Source: Crocodylus rhombifer
Lineage: Eukaryota > Chordata > Crocodylia > Crocodylidae
NCBI GenBank assembly: GCA_038503035.1
Contig: JAVSML010001156.1
Span: 1-64,000 of the forward strand
DNA: 64,000 nucleotides
Direction of reading: 5' to 3'
The translations under genes were made by a program, and so were the position numbers. The notes beneath the pieces are model-generated. The model worked only from the letters and a program-made list of their open reading frames with translations. It was not told where the DNA came from and searched no databases. Positions within the stretch are counted from its first letter, which is position 1. Each line of letters begins with the position of its first letter. Below are positions 9,810-22,249 of this stretch, one piece after another.

Positions 9810-12800
9810 CCTATATCTTACTGAACCAAGAAAAGCTGAGGAAGACACACCGCTTTGTGAACTTTAGAGGCTGTGGAGGACATCTTTAATAACAACTCTA
9901 TTGGCAGCCAAGCAAGGAATCATTTGGAACTGGGCTGTGTGCAGAGGCTTACACATTTTCTATACACTGGAGATTGTCCCATTGAGACCCACCAGACAAA
10001 GTACAAGTTAAGAGCACCCTGCAGGTGATAGACCCTGGTAGCTACAAGACAGAAAAGGTGCAAATCACCGCTTCTAAGTCCACATGGCTGATACTGTACT
10101 GTACCCCAAACATAAAACTGGAATGCCTTTTTGCTCTAGATTTTGAAGGATTATTGGTTTAATCCTTCAAAAGGGTTCTGGGCATCTCCACAAACAAGAC
10201 AGCAGGGCTATCTTCGTTTATTGTATTTGTAATGCTCTTAGGACATGGCTGTGGTCCAGGATGGGAGCTCTGAGGTGCTACCACAATAGAAATAATAAAA
10301 TTTGTTACATGATCCCTGACCTAGTAGCAACTAGTATATCAGACCAGATGCCAGAAGAGGTAGGAGAGGAAGACCAATAAGATTATACAGTAACTCAGCA
10401 AAAGCAACAATGCAGAAGGATAGAGTACAGTGTTTTTGTTTGTAGTTAATTAAAAAGTAAAATAAATGTGATAGTTACCTAATAGAGTGTTGGTTACATG
10501 TAGCAGGAGTTCTGGTGAGACCTGCAAGAGCAGAGAGTACAGAGTAACAGCTACCCAGATATAATCTAATGAAGAGTTTCTCTTTCCTTATGTATTCTAA
10601 AATGTTACTAGTAAATTATATTAACTCTTAGCCATTAATAGTTCCTATTTTGGCCTCAATTGTCTTGGAAAAAATCTCAATTAATCCTTCAAATATGTAT
10701 TATTTGCATTTATTTTCCCACCTTCTCTATTTTTATAAGTGAGGCACCTAATTACAGCGAGATGGATACATGTCTGAATGCAATTTGACTGAAGAAAGTA
10801 ATAATCTTCAAAGCAGAAATTTCCACTGAGTATCTTGGCTAGGCACACAGCATTAAGACACAGGCACTGTGTCCAAGATGTCCCTAGAGAGGAGATGAGA
10901 GAACAAACAGTACATTACAGATGTTAAGGCATTTTGCTTTATGTAGTACCAGAAGGCGCCTAGTTTCTATGCTGGTGAGTTTGAAGAACAGAAAGGCACA
11001 GATGCAAATCCTGTACTCCTGACACAGGCTAAGCTTTCACTGAATTTAAAGTAATATTTTCATGTGTTAAATTCTGACTGTAAGGTTTAGCCCAGCTTGC
11101 TTTAGACTTTTCTTGCACTGCTGGCCAAGGATGATTATAAACATGGTTGAGCTATTTTTGCTGTTGAAAGTCTGGGCTATGTAACGTAATGAGATACATA
11201 CAAACCCATAGGCACCGGTCCTCTGGCAGCAGGGTTCTGATCATACTGAAAATTTTCAGTCCACTGGGCAGGGGAATTAAGCCAGGAATTCCAATTGTTA
11301 TTAATGGTAGCTGAGCACATTCCCTGCTGACCTCGCTGAAAACATGTCTCTGTGACATACATCTGATTAAAGAAACACATGATATAAAATGAAATGTCAT
11401 TCTCGGTTGTGGGCTTATTATTGTACAAAGAACAGTAGACTGCAATCATTAGGGGTTCTCTGGTCTAGAATAGTTTAATATTTTAGAGGATTAAGATGCC
11501 TTCTCTACCCTTTCGTCTCCTGTACATATTTGTATGTCTACATGTGTATTTGTCACTATTTCTCATGTTTTCTTAAATCTATAAACCTAGGAATGATAGT
11601 AGTTTTATTATGCAGGTATTGAATTTAACTCCTGGACACTTGGATTCAGAATCAATTATTTTATATATTATTAATAACCTTTTTACTTGGCGGGGGAAAA
11701 TGTAGCCAATGTATGGAGCAGACAATATGGACCTGATCCAAAATCCAATAAAGTCATTTAAAAGACTCCCATTGACTTCATAGGTTTTGGTTCAGGTCCT
11801 ATGGCTCCACTCCAGAACAGCTCTTGAATGTATACGTAAACTTAAGCATTTCAATTTACTGGAATACCTTGTGAACTTAATTATGCACAACTAGCTATGC
11901 TTTATCATCAGTAGATGGTAAATACATGAGTTTTATCTAATCACCTAAATGGTTTTTGCAGGAAGAGGGCAAAGAAGTATGAAGCACTAGTTTTTTCCAG
12001 TCAGTCTAGTAACTAGTAAAAGGAAATTATAATATACCTCTGTATCTACAGCTGAGTCATTGTTGCATTGTAGTTACAGTACTCAGATAGCTTATATCCT
12101 GACATTGTTAATGGGGGTGGTCCAGGTGCTGTACTGCTTCCCCCATGACCCTCCAGTCCTGACCAGGAAAGGACAATGTTAAGGGATATGAAATTATTTT
12201 ATGTTCTTTTCCCCCTCTAGCTTCTCTAATGATGCTTCCAATGACAGTGATTCTGGAAATCACTTATGATAGTTATTTCTGATATACGGACAACTCTACT
12301 ACAGCAACTGGAATGAGAATGTAAATGCATGCTAAATACAGTCAGTCAAAAACAGCAATCAAAAAGTCCATTACATTATACTGAATTAATAATTCACAGT
12401 GAATAATTTATCATTTACTCTTATTTTTTCACTGTGGAATGTCTACAATCAATTCAGTATTCATTCAAATCTACTCAGAAACTTTTTTATTTTATTTTTT
12501 TTTCTGGTAGAACAAGGCATTCAGTGTGGGTTGATACTGAGTGTCCAAATGCTAAACAAGTTTGATTCATTATGATTGACACTTACAACATCTAGAAGGA
12601 GATCATCAAAGGCACAAGTGGCATCTATCTCCTTTCAAGTCTGCCTTAAAGTAATGTCTCTGTACTCTGATTGGACAAATTTAAATTATAATTCCTGATC
12701 AAACACAAAAATGAAGTTAATGCTTCCACTGACTTCGACGAGAATTATAAGAGAATTATAATCCTAAAGAAATAACTGTGAATCTCTCCACAAAAGAGAC

Positions 12801-13895
12801 CTGCAGCAATTTAGGAAAAAGCAGCTAATAAATAGCATTGGAAGATTTTAATTTATTAATATTTAAAACACATTTTGAAATATTCAAGTTAAGAGGTATT
12901 CTAGAAATGCAGATTCATATTGTTTTTACTTTATTAGAAGTGACTACTATGTATTATCTTGTGGGTTTTCCCTTTAATTTCCATATAACAGCGTAACAAC
13001 ATAATTGTTTAAGCTCATTCCTTGAACTACTGCATTGCATTTAGTGATGGTAATGGAGAATTTAGCCCAGTCTTGGCAGTGATACATTCTGGGACAAAAA
13101 AAAATTAATAATGGCAGTGTTTAATAGTGTAATTATTTCACATTATTTTGACTTCTCTGACTTTGCATAAATGAAAGACATTGAATATTAAAATAGTCTT
13201 TTACAGAGGATTATTCAAACAAGACAATGTCACTCCTGAATATAATGTTAACTCTTTTTATGCATGCTGAGTAACCTGCTGTGTCTTGGCAGCTTTTAGA
13301 CTGAACCATATCATATTCGTACTGGAAAGCACATAAATGCCTGAACAAACAATATGGACTGTGGCTGAGTACTTATTACTTCAGGAATGTTAATTATTAC
13401 TTTTATGTGGATAAACTCTCCAAAGCTGCATTCATTTAAAATTCAACCATAGACACTGTGCACAAGTTTGATACAGTCTCAGTTTTATAATTTTCTTTGT
13501 TTACATATTGGTAATAGCATCATGCTGGTGTCAACAGACTGAGGCCTGATGAAGTGAATGTACAACTAAATATTATTGTTACAAAAAGAAAAGATGAATC
13601 ACGGTCAGGAAAAACTGAGCATTTCAATAGTGGCAGAAAATGTTGACTGGAAGCACTGGGAAAGAGAGAAAGCCCTAGGTTGTTATTTTATTAAATATTA
13701 ATTAATATTAATTAAGAAAAAGTAAGGAAGTCAAGAATGAAAGGAAAGATAACACAGTACGGTGTACAGGTGGACAGGCAAATTTAGTAAGAACATTTGT
13801 TTATTAAAAGGTAGGTCCTATCTTACCAACTACATTTGTGACAACAGTTTCAACAGTGCTTTAGGACCTGATCTTAAAAGCTATTGAACTGCAGC
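9810..13895. other. Long AT-rich stretch, no gene seen
   Basis: About 4 kb with frequent stops in all frames. The only notable structure is the palindromic phrase at 11727-11805 (gacctgatccaaaatcc...cccattgacttcataggttttggttcaggtcc). Frames at 11152-11449 on the minus strand show no motif. Some of this could be conserved non-coding sequence, which cannot be judged from one genome. Confidence 0.55.
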
Positions 13896-13899
13896 TTCT

Positions 13900-14065
13900 C
13901 ATAGGGTGTTTATACACATGCTCTGGGAGGTGTGGGGGGGAAGGGGTGACGGGCGGGGGGGGTTGCTTTAATTAGAGCAGCTCCAAGAGCCCAGAGTGTC
14001 ACATCTATCAGCGTCCCTGCACTGAAAAATGGTGGCGGGGTGCTTTAACTAAAGCTTGCCAAACT
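13900..14065. repeat. Half copy of palindromic MITE with G-run
   Basis: The segment 'ttaattagagcagctccaagagccc...aaaaatggtggcggggtgctttaactaaagctt' corresponds to the left half of the fold-back element at 34473-34797. It is preceded by 'tttatacacatgctctggg', the same terminus type, and by a G-rich insertion (13927-13972) with runs of seven or eight G. Confidence 0.6.
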
Positions 14066-14599
14066 GCCCTCAGGAGAAGATGATGCTTGGGAGCTTAGAA
14101 GGAGCTTTCCCCAACAGTAGCAAGTATGCTGGAGAAGATGCTTGAGCTAAAACAAAAGGAATAGGAAAATGAAGAGAGAAAGAGAAGAGAGCAAACAGGC
14201 TTAAATAAGTACATAAGTCCATAGAAGCCTGCTTCGCTGTTTGTTGGTTTTCATTTTAATACTTCACAACTTTATATATTTTCACACAAATCCCAGCACA
14301 TATGTGTTGAAAAGGAAGAGTTGGGCCCTGCCACTCATCTAGAAACAAAAACAGACCAGTGAAGCACAAAGTGAGAAGCATGTGAGAAATGACTGTTGAA
14401 AATAGACAGTGCATCTGCCTTTGCTTGGAGTGGGAAATGCCATGGGCAAGATATGTGCCCCTATCCATAAAGTCTGAATGAAATGGCACTGGCACATGAA
14501 CACAAATTGTAGCTCAAAAGTGCTTAAAATAGCTATTATACAAAACTATCCCAAATTAATATTGATTCTCAAGACAGCATCTCTTTTTTGATTGCCTAC

Positions 14600-15125
14600 A
14601 ATTCATAGTAGGAAATCCACTGCTTAACAAGAGGAGATCCAGTAGGGTCCCACATGCCAGGATCCAGCCCTGTGCAGCCTCAGCTGGCCCCCACACATGG
14701 GGTTAGGGGCCTGGACTAGCTCCACGTTAGGATCAAGCCTGAGGACCCACTCTGCCCCTGCCCAGCCCCATGTGCTGGGATCAAACTCCACTCTTCTCCC
14801 ACCTGACCTCACATGATGGGATCAGGTTCTGTGCACCAGGAACAGGCCTAGAAGCCCTGTGCTGGTATCAGGCTCTGAGATCCTGCACTGTCCCTGCCCA
14901 GCCCCACACACCAGGATTGGGCCCTTTGCCACCCTTTATGCCCAATCTAGCATGAAAACCCATGCTGTACATCCTGCGGGACTCCCCATGGGTCTGAAGA
15001 AGCAGGGGTGTGATGCCACTACTCCTCCACTACCAAATATTTTAATTCATGGGAACTCCAATGGCCCAGATGGCATGATGCCAGAGGCCAGCTCTGGCTC
15101 ACAGGCTGGAGGTTGAGTACCCCTG
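14600..15125. mobile_element. hAT-like element with internal minisatellite
   Basis: The right end (ggttgagtacccctg, ending at 15125) is a classic hAT-type terminus. The part at 15020-15110 (accaaatatttt...ggcccagatggcatg) matches the element at 18672-19008. The interior 14640-14940 has several diverged units around 'cccagccccatgtgctgggatcagg', a degraded tandem array. The left boundary is uncertain. The frames 14624-15116 on both strands are products of this repeat. Confidence 0.6.
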
Positions 15126-15329
15126 CCTCAGGCCATTGGATCTAGTCTGTGAATATGGGGCTTCAGTAGCATTTAGTAGTGGGGGCTTTCTCTGTGTGTT
15201 GGCAGGGAGAAGCAGCAGTAGTAGGCATTTTCCCTGTGCTGTGACAGGAAGAAGCAGTGGCCAGATCCTAACACTGATATACATGCTTCTGATCAGAGTT
15301 GGATAATTCCAGCCCACAGTCTGAAAAGA

Positions 15330-16341
15330 TCACCAACCACTAAGTAAAAATATTTGAACTAAGAAGGTTTTTTTTCAATATGATCAAATTTTAACCTCCC
15401 ATCTATCTATAATACCAGTCATGTGTCAGTCGATGATCTCTGTATTTCATAAGACCTCTCTGATTATCCCCACTTTTGGAAGAAAGTAATTCTGGGCTTT
15501 TTTTTTTTTACCTCTTCCTATTTTATAACAACCTATTGAAAGTATTTTAGTAATATTGGGGTGAAAGCCTTGTTTTAAATACTTTTAATTTGCCCTTTTG
15601 TTGTTATGATAAAGCATAAATCGAGGAAGAAGAGTTTTGTTTTAACTGCATTAAAAAGAACAGTGGGAGATTCTCAGAGATGTACAGGAACATTCCCAGA
15701 TTAGGAATGTTCTTTTCAAGAGCAACAAGCTGTGAATGTGCAGCTGCAGGCTCCACTGTTCTGAATAATCCACATTGGGAGTCTGCAAAGTCATCAATAT
15801 TTATGGATTTGTGGGATCATCCCTGGCATGCAGTAACGTCTGCCAACTTTCTGTACACTCCACATCTTTTCTCTGCAAGTTTCAGGTTCTTATTTCCTGC
15901 AAGTAGTAGGTTTGCACTTTGAAGCAGGGCTGCTTCAGTGAAACAGAGAACAAGTTTCCTGAATCATACTGAGCAAGCATGTTAACCATCTGCATCAAGA
16001 TACTCACTAGAGCAGATGTATGAGAAATGAGAGCTGCCACTTATTACACTGTTTCCCAGATTTCACCCTGTTTTGCTGTATTTAGCCTGGTTTCTGTTAT
16101 GACTTACTTTTCTCAGTACTTCTTTATATGGCAGTAGTCCCACCTCTGAACTGCTGAGTCAGTTGCCATTTTGAACTCGCATGTAGCCTTCTTTGAAGGA
16201 GATGAGCAGATACGGTGTATTTTCTCTCACAGGCTGGGCCTACTGCACTGGCAATATTTGGAATCATGTACTACAACCACTACCTGTGAGAGCATTAGTG
16301 GAACATGTATTTTCAAAGGGCTAGAGCTGAAGGAAATTTGG
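15330..16341. other. AT-rich stretch, no gene seen
   Basis: No supportable exon. Frames at 15680-15922 and 16171-16362 have no domain. A small hairpin (gaacattcc ... ggaatgttc) lies near 15688-15712. Confidence 0.55.
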
Positions 16342-16349
16342 GATTTTGA

Positions 16350-17074
16350 TAGGGCTGTATGAAGCTTCGGGTGCTGATTTGATTTGGAGGAGATTCAGCC
16401 CAACTCGGTGGCTGAATCTCCAAATCTGAATTGAATCGGGAAACCAATAAAAAGGTCCGAATCAATTTGAAGCTCTCCAAATCAATTCAGAAAAGATTTG
16501 GAGAGTTTCAAAGATTCAGGCATTGCCCAATTGCCACCGCAGGGAGCTGGACCTGGACTCTGTGCTGATAAGTAGAGGGTGGGGGCAGCTGGAGAAGGGA
16601 GGAGCAGACCATGGGGGGACCCCCATCAGACCCCACCCCTGCCTGCTGCCCTGCCGGGCCCCAGGTCCCTGCTCTTTAAAAAAAAAAAGACCCGCACTCA
16701 CTGCAGCAGCCATCGGGGCCTCTGTGGGGGCTCATAGAAGAGCCCCCCACACAGCACAGGGCAGTGGAGGGCAGTGGGGATTGCTTCCTTGCCTAGCAGG
16801 AGCCAGTGAGCACAGGGTTTTTGGGGGCGTTTTTTAAGAGCCAGGAAGCTGGGGCCAGGCGGGGCAGCCATTGATGGGGCTGGGAGAGCAGGTGGGGGAT
16901 AGGGCCTTTTTAATTTGGAGATTCAGCTGATTCAGTGGTGGCTGAATCTCTGAATAAGATTCAGCCAAATTGATTTGGGACAGTGATTTGAATCACCGAA
17001 TCAAATCACTGCCCCTCCCCGCAATCAGCCAAATCCAAATCCAAAGCAAATACTAGCTGCTTTGCACAGGCCTA
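16350..17074. mobile_element. Fold-back hAT-like element, exact 8-bp duplication
   Basis: The 725-bp element begins TAGGGCTGT and ends ACAGGCCTA, nearly perfect inverted ends. The exact repeat gattttga flanks it (16342-16349 and 17075-17082). Long subterminal inverted arms are rich in 'attcagcc', 'aaatcaattc' and 'gattcagat' phrases on both sides. A GC-rich core at 16545-16890 is non-coding; the frames 16516-16837 are by-products. Relatives with the same arms lie at about 19820-20286, 46676-47929 and 48115-48292. The 8-bp duplication points to the hAT superfamily. No transposase is present, so it depended on one encoded elsewhere. Confidence 0.85.
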
Positions 17075-17083
17075 GATTTTGAT

Positions 17084-18665
17084 CCCATGGGAAATGATAC
17101 TATTTGGGCATTTGGTTTTTTTGTTTTTATCTTGGTCCAGAACAAAATGCTGAAATGTCATGTGGTTTTTTTAACAGAACAAAAAGTTCAGGAAAATATC
17201 TGTTCAGAGGTCTCTAAATGTCTCCTTTTGGCATTACACAGTCAAATGAAATGTTTCTGCACTCTTAAATCAATGGGTTAGGCCTTTTTTTACTCTCTTG
17301 TTTGTTATGCTTATAATTAAAAAAAAACTATTAACTGAAGTGTATGCTTGGATCTTGTCTAATGAAAAGCTTACTACCTGTTTTCTTGCTTTTCCTGGGC
17401 TCACTTGTATTTCAAAGCATTATATATGTAATACATACCATCCAAGCAGAATTGTTAAGGTTTTCTCAGATTCTTCAAATAATTTGGTTCATCCATGACT
17501 AAGCCTCATCTGTGTCTCCCATAAATAGTCATATGATTCAGTTGTATTGAGGTGGAACCCAATAGAGTAACTGAAGGAATTGGGGGCAACCTGGGCAGCA
17601 GCCCCAACACTGACTTGGGGAACACACAAAAAACCCTGCTGCTGTTGCTGGCCAGCCATGCTGTTACCTATAGAAGATAGAGACTGCCATTGTCTTCCAT
17701 GCTCTGCCTCTGTTTAGGGCAGAGAGCTGTCCTGTTTATGCTTCTGGTAACACCTTACAAAAATTAATTTTAATCTGATAAATTGATCCCTTAGAAGTGC
17801 ATCTTAAAACCACTTTTCCTCAGAATTCCCAGGAAAAGCCTAAAATGTAACTATTAAGATAATCAACTAAATGAACAGAAACAATACCTCATGCCCATTC
17901 ACAACTCAACAGCACTGTTTGAATAGACAAGGTTTGAAAATAAGTCAGCAAATATAATAAATGCTTCAGAGAAACATATCTATTGGTGAATATCATCAAA
18001 AAATGGATCTAAATGTATCATATACATTATTCATTACAAGTTATTTACCAATTTCTAATATTCTGTAGAGTTTCATTTATACAAGGACTTAGTGACATTT
18101 TAAAGCAATAAAAACGATAAATAGTGCATTTAGCAAAACGTAGTATGAAAGAAATATATATTAAAGTGTGGACAAGTACATGCACTAGATGGAAAATTAC
18201 AGAATGCTTGACATGAGGGAATAAATAGCTAAGAAGAGGTAGGATTTCTCTGTCTTCCTCTGACAAATACCTCTCTGTATTTATGTGGCCCTATGGACAT
18301 GCAGCATAGTATGCCATATATTCCTCTATTCAATTCAAATTAATGACACTGCTTTAAAACTGTCTGGTTCCTGAGTTCACGCTGTGTTCAGGCACAACAT
18401 AAAAGGCTTTGATTTTTATTTTAAATGGTAGAAGTATTAATTTTTAAAATATTATATTCCCATGGGTTCAGCCTTATGTTGTATCAGATGGCATCTGAAA
18501 GTCATCAAGGTTTCCATCTAGTAAAAACTGTGATTTGAGATTCTATCTTTGTGCCTGCTGTTTATCTGTTGATTGTGTTGTGATCACTCTTAGCAGAAGG
18601 TGCCAGTAGGTTGCATGTCTTCCTAAACTACCTGGTATATTCAGACCTCCCAAGCACCATTCATG
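17084..18665. other. AT-rich stretch, no gene seen
   Basis: No coding or RNA gene is seen. Frames at 17087-17281, 17298-17498 and 18045-18266 have no recognisable motif. Confidence 0.6.
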
Positions 18666-18671
18666 CTAAAG

Positions 18672-19008
18672 CAGTAGTGCTCAATCTTTTGATGCTGTCA
18701 GCCAGATGAGCAGCATGGAGCCTTTCATGGGCCCAGTTGGGCTTGCTTGCCAGGATCACGCTCTGCCACTTCATTCAGCCTTATGCTGCCAGTTGGATCA
18801 GGCCTGTAACACCTCTGCTTGGCCCCGTACTGCAGAATCAGCCTTGTACTGATCTAATGGCCTGTGAGTCTCCTCAAGAGTCCAGAAATTTGGTAGCAGG
18901 AGAGCAGTAATTGTTACCATGGATTCCCCACCACCAAATATTTGGACCCATGTGGACCCCTGTGGGCCAGATGGCATGGCTTTTTGGGCCACAAGTTGAA
19001 TTCCCCTG
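18672..19008. mobile_element. hAT-like non-autonomous element
   Basis: It begins CAGTAGTGCTCAATC and ends GAATTCCCCTG. The inverted ends match the CAGGGGTACTCAAC type with some mutations. The right part (accaaatatttgg...gggccagatggcatgg) is shared with 15020-15110. The interior is non-coding and frames on both strands (18798-19150) are artefacts. A candidate duplication is poor (4 of 8 bases), so the copy is old. Confidence 0.65.
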
Positions 19009-19815
19009 TCCTGCAAGGAGGTTTTTCCAACCACACAGAACTCTATGGTATGTATATTTTGAATGGTTAGATGAGGGAGAAGACAAGTATAGACGGGTTA
19101 ATTGGAGAAAGGGAATAGGAGGTACAGGGAAAAGATTCATCCTTAGATGAATGTCCTTTATCTTTTACCAGACAGCTTATGTACAGCACAAAAGACCGTG
19201 TTTCCACTTTTAAACTCGGAGGGGTCTATTTTATGTGAATGTGTGTAACTCTCATTAACATCACTGGAAGTTCCCAATGTGGATCAAAGTGAAACTAGAG
19301 AAACCCTGAGGATGTTTTGCAACTTAGCAGCATGTTTCTGAGGCAGTAAAACTTTTAACATCAGGGTTCAATGGCTTCAGATCAGTTGTTCCATGTCCTC
19401 CCATTTAGCACTTCTTATGAGAGTGAAGGGAAGGAGGGCACTAATGTGATCAAGAGATTCCATGTTTCACAGAGCACACAGGGGTTGAACCCCTAAGGGC
19501 TTCTGAAATTTTAAACAGTCAGAACAGTACAGTTGCACAAAGAAGCTTTCCTGAATGTTATAGTCTCATAGCAAGCATGAGACTCCAGAAGATACCAGAA
19601 TGAGTGGTATTTAGATGACTGAACACTAAAAAAACCGGATTAATACCCCAGTCCTCAGACCATGTTGGGAGCTACCTGAATATTACAAATCTTCAGAAAG
19701 TTTTATATGAACTTGATGTATGAGTACATATAACTAACTTTTGAGTTCAACCTCTGAACCAAAAGTATTTTAAATTTTTTCTTTTTTTTTTTCCCTACAA
19801 AAAGGAAAAAACTAT
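19009..19815. other. AT-rich stretch, no gene seen
   Basis: No gene or recognised repeat is seen in this interval. A T-rich tract (tttctttttttttttccc) lies at about 19777-19795, next to the GC-rich block that follows. Confidence 0.55.
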
Positions 19816-19819
19816 TCAT

Positions 19820-20286
19820 CCATGCTATCAGGGCTGGAACCCAGTTCTCCCCCTTCCCAGGAGAGGGACTGAAGCTTCCTGGATCTGGGGGGGGATCCTG
19901 GGGTCCTCCTGTGGCCAATCACTGAGCCGGGGAGGCACGGGGGGGGGGGCCAGCGCACTCCCCAGCAGACCCAGAAGTGGACTGGAAGTACTTCCAATCC
20001 ACTTCCAGGTTCACTGTCAAGCACACGGCAGGGCCCCCCCCCATGCTCATGTGGGACACTCCATCTGCCCCAGCATCACAGCATTCATGAGCCACATCTG
20101 GTACATCGAGGTATGTAGAAAAAACATTTAAATCTGTGTCTATGGCCAAATTGCCGATTCTGTGAATCAGCATCGAACCTTCAGATCTGGCCAAATTGGA
20201 GACAGTGATTCAAATCAATAAATCAAATCACTATCCCTGATTTGGGCTGCATCTGAATTGAATAGGGCTGGTTTCGCACACCCCTA
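19820..20286. mobile_element. Partial copy of the fold-back family
   Basis: The right arm (gccaaattggagacagtgattcaaatcaataaatcaaatcac, 20190-20230) and the terminus cgcacacccctag match the right end of the element at 16350-17074. The left part is a GC-rich block with a run of ten G near 19940 and palindromic words (ggaagtacttcc). The left terminus is not recognisable. Frames at 19703-20194 on the minus strand come from this block. Confidence 0.6.
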
Positions 20287-20289
20287 GTG

Positions 20290-22235
20290 TCACTAACTCA
20301 GACCACTCTGAGTTACGGCAGCACATGTAGTAAGATCACCACCTTCAGTTCCAAAGGACAGAAAGATGAATTAGAAACAAAATGCAAGATGTGATTTTGT
20401 CCACCCTTGCTTTGATTTCTGTAGGCTTTGTAGCAGATGCTGTGTCTCTGACTTACAATTGGCTAGTCCTGCATGAGTGCTACAATCATGAGGAATATAA
20501 CAATCTATTGCCACTGCTTTGGGCACATTCAGACCAGTAATCTAGAGGTGAAATATTCTGTACCTTGTATCATCCCTCTGAGCCAATTCTGTTTTCCCTG
20601 GGGGTGTTTTTGAAACCTTTCCTGCTGTCTTTTTGGTTTGATGCCACAGCCAGTGGTTTCCTCTACTAAATTCTAAATGCATTACAATATATCTTGTTAT
20701 AAAACTAAAGTCAGCAGCCGCCAGCTCCTGATCTTTCTCTTCATGAATCTGAAGCTCTTGGATTTCATCAGTCCTTCCTGCTTCTCTGGTATTTCATCTC
20801 CTTTTTACTTGGATCTTGAAGCCAACACTGATTTTCATCAACCCTTTCTGTACTTGGAGGCTTTTCATCATATTTGCTCTTGGTTTTGTTCCAGCAACCT
20901 CATCTCTTGTTTTCACGTGTCAACTGTCACACTTGAACTGCAGCTTTTCTGTGTTAGCAGAGTGCACAATCTAGAGAGCCTATAAATGGAGAGGGAAGGA
21001 CACACAAAGAGCCACAGATACAAGTGTTCCTTGCGTCTACAAGGAAGAGGGAAGAAAAAGATGATATTCTGCACTTACTGGTTTTTCTTCATCTATACCA
21101 GCTTAATTATGGTGTTGATATTCTTGGTTTATGCATATATGGAACCAAAGCAAAACCCAGTTACCTCCATTTTACACATAGCAAACCAAACCACACAGAA
21201 AATAAGTCATTTGTCAGAAACTGCACAGCAAACTATAACAGAACCTTGCTTTTCCATGGATTTTCTGTGTACTCTGTTCCTGTAGCATCTAAGCACTTGT
21301 TTCTTGACTCTCAGATGTATGTGTTGGTTTACACAAACCAGCTAATTGGGTTAAATGTGTGTATTGTATTTTTGTGTATATTGTATGCTAAGAATAGCAG
21401 ATAAACCCAATAGTGGTTATAAGAAACATGAAGCAGACAATGGCAATATTTCCTTATAACTAGGGAAAGCTAATTGGAAAGTTTCCAAAGCAACCTATGA
21501 AAAATGAAGGTCATATCAAGCGAGCATTAGCTGTTAGAGTATCCAAGTAAGTGGAAGATTTAGGCTTTATTTATTAGGCAGCATTAAAGGCAGTGGATAA
21601 TGTTCATTGCAACTGTGTAAACAGAAAACAGATTACAAGGCCAAGATTTAGAAAATGTCAACCACTGCTGTTCTGAGCCTATCCATCATCACGTATCAGG
21701 GGTTATCGCTGTATCCTGTAGTGAGTCATGAGTGAAGCAAGTGTTACATAAGCTTCTTTTACCTAGGGGAATTTCAGTTAGCTTTTTGAAATGGAGATGG
21801 ATCATATTATGTGGTGCGCTGATATCGGAGAAATCCAAAATGTTGTTATGCACATAGCCATATCAAAAGCATTTCATCACCACTGTCTGGAAGGCATAAG
21901 GCAATGGGAGTCTCAGGTTCAGGCAGTGCTGTCAAAACTGTAACTTCATGTGTTTGCCAGGTCATGAGCAAGAAACCATCAATAGCTTGAGATGTACCAC
22001 TTGTAAAACATAACCATACAATGTGAAGCATGAACTGCTGCATAAATATTTCTAAATAAATAGCTTTATTCTTTTTGGGAATCAATCTGTCAGAGGCTTA
22101 AAGGAACTTCACAGGTTCCTTCCTTTACCATTATTAGCTAGATATCTCACTGCAGTCCTTCTGAAATCCTGGATGCAGACAGAAGCTATGTTTTTGGCAT
22201 GACTGGGCCCATGAAAGAGCTCAGCCATGCCATGT
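20290..22235. other. AT-rich stretch, no gene seen
   Basis: Several open frames exist (20677-20985, 20986-21285, 21024-21404, plus strand), but none has a motif, a credible start context or a consistent codon pattern, and two of them overlap. I treat them as chance. Confidence 0.5.
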
Positions 22236-22249
22236 GAAAAATTAACCCT

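Noticed and set aside
11727..11805. Possible hairpin RNA gene
   Set aside because: The palindromic phrase recurs in degraded form at 7870-7940 and 24890-24990, so it is an old interspersed repeat.
20990..21060. Possible tRNA or small RNA gene
   Set aside because: No A/B box pair or cloverleaf could be drawn here or elsewhere in the window by eye.
20677..21404. Three consecutive plus-strand frames of about 100-126 codons
   Set aside because: Two overlap in different frames, there are no motifs or splice signals that join them, and the AT-rich composition is like the background.
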